Assembly (NCBI RefSeq): GCF_001613245.1
Contig: NZ_BDBZ01000048.1
Coordinates: 1 to 64,000 of the forward strand
DNA: 64,000 nucleotides
Origin: Nocardia speluncae NBRC 108251
GTDB lineage: Bacteria > Actinomycetota > Actinomycetes > Mycobacteriales > Mycobacteriaceae
Direction of reading: 5' to 3'
How positions within the stretch are numbered: the stretch's first letter is position 1; the number at the start of each line of letters is the position of its first letter. Shown piece by piece: positions 24,379 through 32,790 of this stretch. Below the pieces are notes generated by a model, which was not told where the DNA came from, did not search any database, and saw only the letters and a list, made by a program, of their open reading frames with translations. Position numbers and translations under genes: made by a program.

Positions 24379-24885
24379 ATGAACGACACGGCAGTACATG
24401 TCCAGGAGACCGCACGGATCGTGCCGGTGCCATGGCCGTGGGATCCGAACGAGTACGTGAAGCGGGTCGCGGAGTATCGGCAACGGCCGATCACGGTGTG
24501 CCCCATCGACGCGAATGCGTTGTCGGGAGCCGGGTGCGGGACCGGTAGCGGGTTGTGGATCGCTCGGGAGTACGACGACATCATCATGGTCGGGGCCGAA
24601 ACCGAATGGCACGCTGGACACATCATCGCCCACGAGATCGGGCACATGCTCCTGGGACATGGCTCGTCCACTCCGGAGCCCGACGGTGATGTACTGCCGT
24701 TGCAGACATTGATGCCCTTACTGGATCCGGCGTCGATCCGCAGCGTTCTCTGGCGCCGGGACTATGGGACCGCCCGCGAACAGGCTGCCGAATCATTCGC
24801 CGGGTTGGTGATGGTCGAGGCGACCTTGCCGCGGCGACGACCCTCGCCGTTCCGATCCACCTTCTTCCTCGGGCGGCACCGATGA
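24379..24885 (+). CDS. ImmA/IrrE-like zinc metallopeptidase
   Basis: 168 residues with the catalytic motif HEIGHMLLGH (HExxH, about 94-103) and a distal acidic segment REQAAESFAGLVM that would supply the third zinc ligand. It matches proteases that cleave partner XRE regulators. It follows the HTH gene and overlaps the membrane-protein gene by 4 bases (ATGA), so it is part of one operon. Confidence 0.82.
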   Translation: MNDTAVHVQETARIVPVPWPWDPNEYVKRVAEYRQRPITVCPIDANALSGAGCGTGSGLWIAREYDDIIMVGAETEWHAGHIIAHEIGHMLLGHGSSTPEPDGDVLPLQTLMPLLDPASIRSVLWRRDYGTAREQAAESFAGLVMVEATLPRRRPSPFRSTFFLGRHR

Positions 24886-26090
24886 CCTCGCCGATTCCCG
24901 GCCTACTGGCCTGGCCCGTGCTGTTCGCTGTCACCGCGATCACCGCCGGACGGTGGTGGCTGCTGGGCGACAAGGTCGTCGATCGGCTGATCAACCGGGC
25001 TCTGCTGGCAGCGATTGCGGGACTACTGATGCGGGAAGCGTGGGCCGAAGACCTGGCCGCGCGCCTCGTGTGGTTCGTCGGTGATGCCGAGATGGTGCAG
25101 CTGTGCCGCCAAGCTTCGTTCGGGGCAATCCTGGTATCGGTCTCCTATATCTATGGCATTGCGAAATTGTGGGACGGAGCGGACCCTGCAGATACCTGGC
25201 GTCGACAGCGCGTTTATGACCTCGTCGCCCTCTCGGCGTCCGCGGTGATCCTGATCGCCGGCACCCCCGCGCGCCGTGCCGATCAGCTGATCGACGAGGC
25301 ATTGGGCTGGCCGGCGGTGATCGCGTGGGTGGCGTTCTATCTGCCGCTCGGAATCACCGCATGGGTAATCGCCCGCATCAGCTTCCGCGAGTTGCGCAGC
25401 GACGCGTTCCTGCGCGAGCGTGTGCTGTACCTGGGTGTACTTGTTCTCGCCGCCGGACTCGGGCTCAGTTCGCTCGCAATTCCATTCCAGACCGGGTTCG
25501 CCGTCGTGCAGAACCAACCGTCTGCGGACCCGGATATGAGCAGCAAAGGCTGGACCTTTTTCTTGGCCAATGTTGTCGCGTCTGCTGCAGTAGCAGTGCC
25601 GTTGGTGAGCACAATCCTCATAAGAACCGGACACGACCGGACCAGCCGCTATTGCCGCCGCCTGCAGCCCGTGTGGCGCGACCTGACCGCCAGTGTCCCC
25701 GAGATCGTGCTCGCCCCACCAGGAGATGGCGGCGGGGTGGAACCGGCGCTGCGGCTTCACCGGATGATCGTCGAGATCCGCGACGCTCTCCTGCACCTCA
25801 AGCCTTACACCACAGCCAGATACCCGGCCGGCCCTGACCGTGAGGGCATGCTGTCCTATGCAGTGGCAATTCTCGCGGCGATCGACCAGAAGAACGCCGG
25901 GCGAGCACCGCAGGACGAGCCCAGCCCCGGGCTCCAACCGGTTCGGCTCGGTCCGCGAGACTTGACCACCGACCTGAACGAACTGCTGGACCTGGCCGGT
26001 GTGTGGCCGACAGCCCGACATATCGCCTCGATCGAAACGCCCTTGAGCACTCGGTGCGCGACACCTTCGACCAGTAGGAGCACGATGTGA
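24882..26090 (+). CDS. MAB_1171c-type polytopic membrane protein
   Basis: 402 residues with about seven hydrophobic helices in the first 250 residues (starting LLAWPVLFAVTAITAG), then a cytoplasmic C-terminal region. The order HTH regulator, ImmA/IrrE protease, membrane protein, P450 matches the conserved actinobacterial arrangement of the MAB_1171c family, annotated as putative transporters with no defined substrate. Translationally coupled to the protease (ATGA) and to the following P450 (TGATG). Confidence 0.75.
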   Translation: MTSPIPGLLAWPVLFAVTAITAGRWWLLGDKVVDRLINRALLAAIAGLLMREAWAEDLAARLVWFVGDAEMVQLCRQASFGAILVSVSYIYGIAKLWDGADPADTWRRQRVYDLVALSASAVILIAGTPARRADQLIDEALGWPAVIAWVAFYLPLGITAWVIARISFRELRSDAFLRERVLYLGVLVLAAGLGLSSLAIPFQTGFAVVQNQPSADPDMSSKGWTFFLANVVASAAVAVPLVSTILIRTGHDRTSRYCRRLQPVWRDLTASVPEIVLAPPGDGGGVEPALRLHRMIVEIRDALLHLKPYTTARYPAGPDREGMLSYAVAILAAIDQKNAGRAPQDEPSPGLQPVRLGPRDLTTDLNELLDLAGVWPTARHIASIETPLSTRCATPSTSRSTM

Positions 26091-27529
26091 TGGCGATGAG
26101 TCCGCCCCGGACCGGCAGGGACGAGGCGGCAGTATTGCCGCATCCGAGGTGGAGGCTGCCTGTCGTCGGTGACCTGTTCACCATGAACGTGGCCAAACCC
26201 ACCCAGACATCGCGGCGGGATGCCCGAAGGCTGGGGCCGATCTTCGAGCGGCGCATCACCAATTGGCCGATGATCGTGGTCTCCGGCGCCGACCTCATCG
26301 CGGAAATCAACGACGAACACCACTGGACCAAGCACCTCGGAGTGCCCCTGCGCAAGCTGCGCCGAGTCGCCCGGGACGGACTGTTCACCGCCCGCAACGA
26401 CGAACCGGCCTGGTCGGCAGCACACAACATCCTCGCGCCAGCCTTCACCCAAACAGCAATGCGTTCCTACCACCAGACGATGGCCGCCACCATCGGTGAA
26501 TTGCTCGACACCTGGGGCGACACGCACCACATCGCCGACATCGCGGAGGAAATGAACCGGCTCACCCTGGAAATCATCGCCCGCACCGGGTTCGGCTACT
26601 CGTTCGATTCGTTCTCCTACACCCCCGGCCAAGCGCACCCCTTCGTCGAAGCCATGCTGCGCGGCCTGACTTACATCAACCGCAACGCCAACCTCCCCCC
26701 GCTGTTGCAGAACACCCTGGGACGGCGCGCCGCCGGGCAGCATCGCCGCGACATCGCCTTTATGCACCGAACCGTCGACGACGTGATCGCCGCACGCCGG
26801 ACCAGTGGCACCGTCGGCCAGCACGACGATTTGCTCGACCGCATGCTCACCACCACCGACCCTGACACCGGCGAGCATCTCGATGCCACCAATATCCGCA
26901 ACCAGATCCTGACGTTCCTGGTCGCTGGCCACGAGACCAGCGCGGGCGCACTGGCCTTCGCGCTCTACGAGCTGGCGAAGAATCCCGAGGTCGCGGCACG
27001 AGCGCGCGCCGAGGTCGACGACCATTTCCCGGGGCGCGACCGGCCGATAACCAGCTACGAGGACGTCGCGAAGCTGCGGTATCTGCGGCGGGTGGTCGAT
27101 GAAACGTTGCGGTTGTGGCCGGTCGCGCCCGGTTATTTCCGCGAGGCGCGCCATGAGGTCACGATCGGTGACGGCAAATACCGCTTCCAGCAAGGCGATT
27201 GGGTATTCGTGCTCACCTGGTATGCGCACCGCGACCCGGAAACCTGGGGTCCGGACGCAGAACGTTTCGACCCGGACCGATGGGCCCCTCAGCGGCAGCG
27301 TGAGCTGGACCGCCGTCGCGTATACAGGCCGTTCGGGGTCGGGCACCGCGCCTGCATCGGCCGCCAATTCGCCAATCACGAAGTCCTGCTCACTCTCGCC
27401 CACGTCCTCCACCAGTACGAGATCCACATCGACGGTGACTACACCCTCGACGTCGCAGAGCAGATCACCCTCAAACCAGCCGGACTGCGGGTACGAGTCG
27501 ACCGCCGCACGGATCTGACGACGCATTAA
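26090..27529 (+). CDS. Cytochrome P450, CYP102-like haem domain
   Basis: 479 residues. All class motifs are present: I-helix FLVAGHETSAGAL, K-helix VVDETLRLWP (ExxR intact), PERF-like AERFDPDRW, and haem loop FGVGHRACIGRQFA. The sequence resembles the haem domain of CYP102 fatty-acid hydroxylases, but no reductase domain is fused, so it needs separate redox partners. Starts at 26090 on the stop of the membrane-protein gene; AGGAG lies upstream. Probably oxidises a lipid-like substrate handled by the same operon (inference). Confidence 0.85.
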   Translation: MAMSPPRTGRDEAAVLPHPRWRLPVVGDLFTMNVAKPTQTSRRDARRLGPIFERRITNWPMIVVSGADLIAEINDEHHWTKHLGVPLRKLRRVARDGLFTARNDEPAWSAAHNILAPAFTQTAMRSYHQTMAATIGELLDTWGDTHHIADIAEEMNRLTLEIIARTGFGYSFDSFSYTPGQAHPFVEAMLRGLTYINRNANLPPLLQNTLGRRAAGQHRRDIAFMHRTVDDVIAARRTSGTVGQHDDLLDRMLTTTDPDTGEHLDATNIRNQILTFLVAGHETSAGALAFALYELAKNPEVAARARAEVDDHFPGRDRPITSYEDVAKLRYLRRVVDETLRLWPVAPGYFREARHEVTIGDGKYRFQQGDWVFVLTWYAHRDPETWGPDAERFDPDRWAPQRQRELDRRRVYRPFGVGHRACIGRQFANHEVLLTLAHVLHQYEIHIDGDYTLDVAEQITLKPAGLRVRVDRRTDLTTH

Positions 27530-27599
27530 CCGGCCGACCCTGCGATCAAGCGTGCCCGCCGTCCAGGCCACCTGTCTCAGCAAGTAGATATCGCCGGAT

Positions 27600-28907
27600 T
27601 CAGTTTCGAGTCCGGGAGGCCGTCGATGTCGGGTGTCGGGTCGACGGGCCCTCCTTTCGTGCACCGTTGGGAGAGGCCGACCGATGGTCGGTCACATGTT
27701 CTGAGTGCAGAGCGGGTGGGACGGCGACGCCGGCTGCGTCGAGCTCGCCGAACATGGTGAACATTCGGTCGAGCACGTCCTGCTGGTGCTGGTCCAGCTT
27801 GGCGAGAGCAGCGTGTACTTGATTTCGCAGCTTGGCCCCGGTCGCCAGGGTTTCGCGCGCGTCTTGGACGATCCGCTGCAGGTGGGCGAAGAACCCGCCC
27901 CGGTCGACGTATTCGAGCAACCGGTCGGCACGCCCACGACGGGCCTTGCCCGCAATCGCGTGACGTTTGTTGTCGATCACCGCCTGCCGCAACGGAATGG
28001 ACATGTACGTTGCCAGGTCGGCGGCACACAGGAGGATGCCGTCGCGGATTGCCACACCATCCACCGTGGCCGGCATCGACGCGCTCACGAGCACTCCGAG
28101 ACCGGCGTGATCACGATCAACATCACGGACAAGCTTAGGAATCCACGCCGAGCTGAAGTGCTTGGTTCTCTTGCACTCCCACAAAATAGATCCCCAGCTT
28201 CGGCCGTCGACACGCACGATCTGGAGGACATCACCGCCCTTCTGACCGTTCCGAATCACCGAAATCTCATCTTCGGGGTAGCGGCGCTGCAGTTCCTCAG
28301 CGAATGCGTGCTGGTAGGCGACTCCCGTCGGCTGTGGTGGTGGCCCCGGCGAAATCTTGCTCTCAGCCAGAGCAAGCTGGTCCAGCGCCCGCTTCTCCCG
28401 GTTCTGGTACTCCAGAATCACCGGACGATACTTCCGTTCGGCCTCCTGCTGCGCCCGTTTGCGTTCACTGCGAGCGATCTGATCTCGCATCCGCGACTGC
28501 TCGGCCTGCATCTGCTCGAGTTGTTCCTGAGCCTCGGCCAGAGCGACCGTCGCGGCCTGAGCCCGCTGCTTCTCCGTTGCCGCGGTTTCGCTACTTCGCT
28601 GCGCTTGGTTCCGCAGCCGATTGACCTCGTTTCGCATCCCGGCGCGGACCCGTGTCAGGACGTCGTTCTCCATGGCTTTCTCTCGGGCAGCGAAATCCTG
28701 TTCCAGTTCGAGGCGCACTCTGGCGACCTGCGGTGCTGCGAGCTGTTCGATAAAGGCAGAGCCGAGCTCTGCGCCGCACCGTGGACAGATTGCTGCCGGC
28801 TGGAAGCAACCAAGACACTCGAACGGGCCCAAGTCCGGCCCCTGGTGGTAGGCGAGTTCAGCGGCCTCGACGATCACCTGCCGCCGCACATCCCACGCCA
28901 CGTCCAT
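27600..28907 (-). CDS. DUF2130 coiled-coil protein with nuclease-like domain
   Basis: 435 residues. A zinc-finger-like CPRCGAELG element (about 41-49) is followed by a long coiled coil (about 60-185, many Glu/Arg/Gln heptads). The DUF2130 domain (about 195-400) contains the PD-(D/E)xK-like GSILWECKRTKHFSSAWI and a preceding acidic ISVIRNGQKGGDVLQ. The fold suggests a nuclease, but activity has not been established for this family as far as I know. It converges with the P450 gene. Confidence 0.8.
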   Translation of the reverse strand: MDVAWDVRRQVIVEAAELAYHQGPDLGPFECLGCFQPAAICPRCGAELGSAFIEQLAAPQVARVRLELEQDFAAREKAMENDVLTRVRAGMRNEVNRLRNQAQRSSETAATEKQRAQAATVALAEAQEQLEQMQAEQSRMRDQIARSERKRAQQEAERKYRPVILEYQNREKRALDQLALAESKISPGPPPQPTGVAYQHAFAEELQRRYPEDEISVIRNGQKGGDVLQIVRVDGRSWGSILWECKRTKHFSSAWIPKLVRDVDRDHAGLGVLVSASMPATVDGVAIRDGILLCAADLATYMSIPLRQAVIDNKRHAIAGKARRGRADRLLEYVDRGGFFAHLQRIVQDARETLATGAKLRNQVHAALAKLDQHQQDVLDRMFTMFGELDAAGVAVPPALHSEHVTDHRSASPNGARKEGPSTRHPTSTASRTRN

Positions 28908-28998
28908 CTCGAGCTCCTCCCCGCTCGTGCTCGCGCTGCACCTCGTGGTAGCCGAGCCCGTCCACCAGGATGGCAGCTCCGGATCGACCGCTGAGCGG

Positions 28999-29700
28999 TT
29001 ATCGACGCGGTTGTGAGGCGGTGAACAGGGTGACGTCTCCGATGTCGGTCAGGTGATACTCGCCGAAGGCCGCGTCGAGTGCTGCGGCGAGGTCCGCCCG
29101 GGTGTCGTGGCGGTTGTTGAAGGCGCCGACGCGCCGGTAGGTGGTGGTGAGAAGCCGGCCGAACCCGGTGTGCGGTGTGTGGTCTCCGAGGATGGTGGAG
29201 CCGAACAGCGTGCCGTCATCCGCGAGCACCCGGGCAAGGTGGCTGAACGCAATACCCTTCGCGGTGAAATCGCCAGGGACACAGTGTAAAACGAAGTTGA
29301 TGCCGATCGAGTCGTAACCCGCTCCGGCCGGGGCGGGCACTGGCTCGAGAACACTGGCGACGGTTTCGTGCACGGTGTGTCCTGCCTTGCGCAGTCGACG
29401 GGCGGCGTAGGCGAGGGAGGTTCGGTTCAGATCCGTCAGCGTGATCTCGGCGTCGTCGGGGAATCGGGTGTGGGCTGGATACCAGCCTGAACCGGGTCCG
29501 ACTTCGAGGTGGCGGCGGCCGGCGTGGCGGTGATATGGGGCGAGCATGGTGTCCGCGGGGCACCGCCACCCGAATCGGTTGCTCAGCCGGATCACCCAGA
29601 TGTCGTAGATGGCCAGAAACGGCAGGCAGTACGGTGCCGCCGCCCTGCGGACTGCATCGCCGGACACCGGCGACCCGGTGTCATTGTGGGAACCGCCCAT
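28999..29700 (-). CDS. SAM-dependent methyltransferase
   Basis: 233 residues from the ATG at 29700. Motif I is HLEVGPGSGWY (about 65-75), followed by ITLTDLNRTSLAYAARRL for the acidic loop. The late strand is INFVLHCVPGD. Class I small-molecule methyltransferase; substrate not deducible. A possible upstream start at 29751 has no better support. It lies 91 bp upstream of the DUF2130 gene on the same strand. Confidence 0.75.
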   Translation of the reverse strand: MGGSHNDTGSPVSGDAVRRAAAPYCLPFLAIYDIWVIRLSNRFGWRCPADTMLAPYHRHAGRRHLEVGPGSGWYPAHTRFPDDAEITLTDLNRTSLAYAARRLRKAGHTVHETVASVLEPVPAPAGAGYDSIGINFVLHCVPGDFTAKGIAFSHLARVLADDGTLFGSTILGDHTPHTGFGRLLTTTYRRVGAFNNRHDTRADLAAALDAAFGEYHLTDIGDVTLFTASQPRR

Positions 29701-29832
29701 CACCACCCCGTATTGTCTGCTCGTTGTCAGTCCCGGGACACAGCTTTGCACACGCCTACCCCGGTGCCCAGGGTGTTGTGGATTTCGCCAGAACCGCAGC
29801 CATTTCGGGCCTATCAGGGTGAGGCCCGGCGT

Positions 29833-30534
29833 TCAGTTCGGAGCGACCGCGCGAGATGTGGTCGCAGCGTCCTGGTTGCGTTTCTGGAAGCGCTGTTCGA
29901 ATGCTTGCTGCAGGGCATCGTCGAGATCTTCCGCCCGTCCGATGAGCCAGCGCCGGTACAGCTTTTCCGTGGCGTCGGGGTCATCTGGGGAAACCGGCGC
30001 GGCGAGAGATTCGCCGAAGGCGATCTCGACGAGCGGATGGACTTGGGTGCCACGGTTGGCTTCGAGGACGCTCGTGACGAACGGGCCGACAATGCCGCTG
30101 ATGGCATCATCGAGCTTGCCGATCGCGTTCGGCAGCTCGGCGATGGGGGCGGTTCGGAGAAACCGTTGGGCATCCAGTAGTGGCAGGAGCTGTTCGAGGC
30201 TGAGGCTGATGCTGGATGCGCCTGGCTCGAACGCGGGAGTGTCGGACTCGACCGGCACCGGTGGCCGACGGTCGTAGTAGGCGGCCCGCGCTGAGCCCTC
30301 CTGCCATCCGAGGCCGGTGTCGAACTTGGCGAAGGTACTCGGCCGCACATTGGCCGACAGCTCGCAACGGTCGGCCCGCTGCTGGGCAGGGACCGCTGGT
30401 CCGCCGCGCTGGTGCACCTCCGGCATCGTCAGATTGCCCAGCTGCTGACGCCGCTCGCGCACCATCCGGGCGAAGAACTCGTCGTGGGCTCCCATGAGCA
30501 GAACTGTACCCGTAAAGTTCGGAAAAGTCGCCAT
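29833..30534 (-). CDS. Hypothetical XRE-like regulator
   Basis: Up to 233 residues. The N-terminal segment FFARMVRERRQQLGNLTMPEV resembles the start of an XRE helix-turn-helix, and PSTFAKFDTGLGW is a plausible recognition end. The C-terminal two thirds are helical with no known domain. If the ATG at 30495 is the true start, the AAAGTT repeat at 30512 would lie upstream instead of inside the gene, in line with the two other copies (30562, 30583). Confidence 0.55.
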   Translation of the reverse strand: MATFPNFTGTVLLMGAHDEFFARMVRERRQQLGNLTMPEVHQRGGPAVPAQQRADRCELSANVRPSTFAKFDTGLGWQEGSARAAYYDRRPPVPVESDTPAFEPGASSISLSLEQLLPLLDAQRFLRTAPIAELPNAIGKLDDAISGIVGPFVTSVLEANRGTQVHPLVEIAFGESLAAPVSPDDPDATEKLYRRWLIGRAEDLDDALQQAFEQRFQKRNQDAATTSRAVAPN

Positions 30535-30686
30535 CAGGAGCCAAATCCCTCGGCATCCAGAGAAAAGTTACTGTTTTATTCTTGAAAAGTTCGAGATACG
30601 TGCATAGTTTGGGTGGTGTATCTCACGACTTGGTGGGAGGAGGGGCCGCCCCGGGGTCGTGACCGACGCAGAGAGCGAGGTAAGTC

Positions 30687-31970
30687 ATGACTACATCGAT
30701 GAACAGCCGTTCGGATGCTGCGGTGTCCGGCGCGGCGGTGGTGGCGGCAGCGCGTGCTGCCGGAGGGGGCCGTAGCTCCTCCGTGGGGATCTGGGTGATC
30801 TGGATGCGCGGCAGGCGAGTGGTGAGTTGCGAGGCGGTGTTCCGGCTCGACCAGGACATTCCAGCGTGCCGACCGGACGGGGTCGACGCTGCGGTGGTGG
30901 TTGTCGTCGCGCCGTCGCGGTTGGCCGACCCGGTGATCGGCCGTGCTGAGGTCATTGTCGACTACCTCGACGGGCAAGGCGTCGATGTTCGTGTGGTACA
31001 CGCCTGCGCCTTGCATCCAGGGGCGTTGTGGACCTCGTTGCGCGGTCCTGCGGTCGGTGGGGTCATCGGGGCGACCGGACCGGTGGTGCACTCGTCTCGG
31101 AGGCATCGGTGGCTACCTGGATTCGGAGCCTGTGCAGGGCATCGTCTAGCGATGGCCGCGCTTGTCCCGTTGGCGGCGGCGGTGTTCGCAGCACCGGTTG
31201 CGCATGCGGGTCCAGTGGGTCAGCCGGGAGTGATCTCGGACCCCCGGCCAGGACAAGCGGGCGTCGTAGGCCCCGTGGTTCCGGAACCGCGGACCAGGAC
31301 CATTCCTGTCGGGCCGGACCGGTCGACTCCCGATGAGAAGACCGATACCCCGGCGCCCGCTCAGATGCCGGCCCCGATCTCACCGGCACCCCAGGTCCTG
31401 CCCGAGCCGGAGGCCGTTCCCGAGCCCCGGATAGTTCCTGAACCCCACGTGTGGTCGGAGCCCCCGTCGGTGTCCCGGCCCGAAATGGGCTATGAGCCGC
31501 AGGTGGCGATCGAGCCGCAGGTGGCTGTGGAACCCGCGCAGCCAGTGGTCGAGGTATACCCGCAGCCGGGCACCAGCGACGGTTACGCCGAGGTGCAGGC
31601 GTCGGTGGTGGGCGAGGATTCGCTGCATTTCGGTGGGGTGAGTGTGCCGCGGCCAGAGGGGATGTCATCCGAGGTCGCGCAACGGGAACGCGACTGGAAC
31701 GACATCGTGGTCGCCGAGGCCGCCGAGGTCTTGGATCAGGCTGGGCTGGCGGACCCTGATGTGGATGCTGCGCTAGGTGTCGGCACTGAGCCTGTGCCGC
31801 TCCCGGTGGTGGTCGCGGAGGTCGAGGCCGCGGTACCCCAGCCGATCGTCGAAGAGGTGACGGCGGTGGTGGTCAGCGAACCTGTCGCCGACGTGGTCGA
31901 GACGGTCGAGTCCCAGGCCGCGCAGGTGCTCAACGACGTGCTGGCGCAATGGCCGCCGGCGCTCGGCTGA
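30687..31970 (+). CDS. Pro-rich membrane or exported protein, unknown function
   Basis: 427 residues. The first 150 residues form a compact cytoplasmic-looking domain (GIWVIWMRGRRVVSCEAVFRL). A hydrophobic segment (about 154-174, ending APVAHAGPVG) resembles an internal signal-anchor with an AHA cleavage site. After it come a Pro/Glu-rich region (about 180-290) with EPQVAIEPQVAVEP repeats and an acidic Val-rich C-terminus. No family recognised. First gene of a three-gene operon; the next gene begins 20 bp downstream. Confidence 0.6.
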   Translation: MTTSMNSRSDAAVSGAAVVAAARAAGGGRSSSVGIWVIWMRGRRVVSCEAVFRLDQDIPACRPDGVDAAVVVVVAPSRLADPVIGRAEVIVDYLDGQGVDVRVVHACALHPGALWTSLRGPAVGGVIGATGPVVHSSRRHRWLPGFGACAGHRLAMAALVPLAAAVFAAPVAHAGPVGQPGVISDPRPGQAGVVGPVVPEPRTRTIPVGPDRSTPDEKTDTPAPAQMPAPISPAPQVLPEPEAVPEPRIVPEPHVWSEPPSVSRPEMGYEPQVAIEPQVAVEPAQPVVEVYPQPGTSDGYAEVQASVVGEDSLHFGGVSVPRPEGMSSEVAQRERDWNDIVVAEAAEVLDQAGLADPDVDAALGVGTEPVPLPVVVAEVEAAVPQPIVEEVTAVVVSEPVADVVETVESQAAQVLNDVLAQWPPALG

Positions 31971-31990
31971 CCAAGCGGGGTGCATCGGTG

Positions 31991-32716
31991 ATGAGAAGAA
32001 TCGACCCCCAGGACGAGTCGAACGATGACCGGCAGATCGTGCTCGACGGGCCGCCGCCGACCGAAATAGCCGAATGGCTGGCCTCCGCCGGTGCACCCGA
32101 TACCGCGGAAGATCGACGCTGGCTGACTTCCGAGTACCGCACCGGCGGGCCGGGTAGGGCGCGAGCCGTCCTGGGCGGCGTGGTGATGCTCGCTGTGGTC
32201 GCTGCCACCGTGGTGGTGGCAACCATGCTCATCTCCGGCATCGACGGCGTAGACCACGGTGTTGACGTGCCGATGTCTCTCACCGTCGCGCTTTCGCTTT
32301 CTCCCGGTGGCCTCGAACACGCACTCACCGTCACCGGGAGCACCGCCGCTTGTGGTCCCGAAACCATCGAGGCCACCGAAGCCGTAGCCGGGCCTCGCCC
32401 CCTACGGCCGGCCACCGGCGCAGCGGCAATTGCTGCGTTCGAGGCCGCCTACTACCACGCCCGCGACGGCGTACTCGCTCGCGAAGTCGTCGCGGCCGAC
32501 GCCGCGATATCGGATGCCGCCACCATCCAGGCCGGCATCGACTCGGCGCCGCTGGGCACCACCTACTGTGCCCGGATCCGCCGGTTGAACCCCGGCTTGT
32601 ACGCGGTCGAGATCACCGACACCCCGCCCGGTGCGGCACCACGGGTGTGGCGGCAACGGATCTCCACCACACAACTCGACCGGCACTCGGTGATCACCGC
32701 GATCGTGTCCGAGTAG
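31991..32716 (+). CDS. Single-TM protein with VirB8/TcpC-like layout
   Basis: 241 residues from the ATG at 31991. It has a cytoplasmic N-terminus of about 58 residues, one membrane helix (AVLGGVVMLAVVAATVVVATM, near 59-80) and an extracytoplasmic domain with AIAAFEAAYYHARDGVL and LNPGLYAVEITDTPPG. The layout fits NTF2-like VirB8/TcpC channel components, but I see no decisive motif. Middle gene of the operon. Confidence 0.5.
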   Translation: MRRIDPQDESNDDRQIVLDGPPPTEIAEWLASAGAPDTAEDRRWLTSEYRTGGPGRARAVLGGVVMLAVVAATVVVATMLISGIDGVDHGVDVPMSLTVALSLSPGGLEHALTVTGSTAACGPETIEATEAVAGPRPLRPATGAAAIAAFEAAYYHARDGVLAREVVAADAAISDAATIQAGIDSAPLGTTYCARIRRLNPGLYAVEITDTPPGAAPRVWRQRISTTQLDRHSVITAIVSE

Positions 32717-32790
32717 CCGGGCCCCATCCCTGTACCCCATCGTCGACCCAACGTGACGATTGGATCGGCGACCAACAACCAAAGGGGGCG

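Noticed and set aside
25856..27664. 602-codon antisense frame across the CYP102-like P450
   Set aside because: The P450 on the plus strand has every class motif; the antisense product has none.
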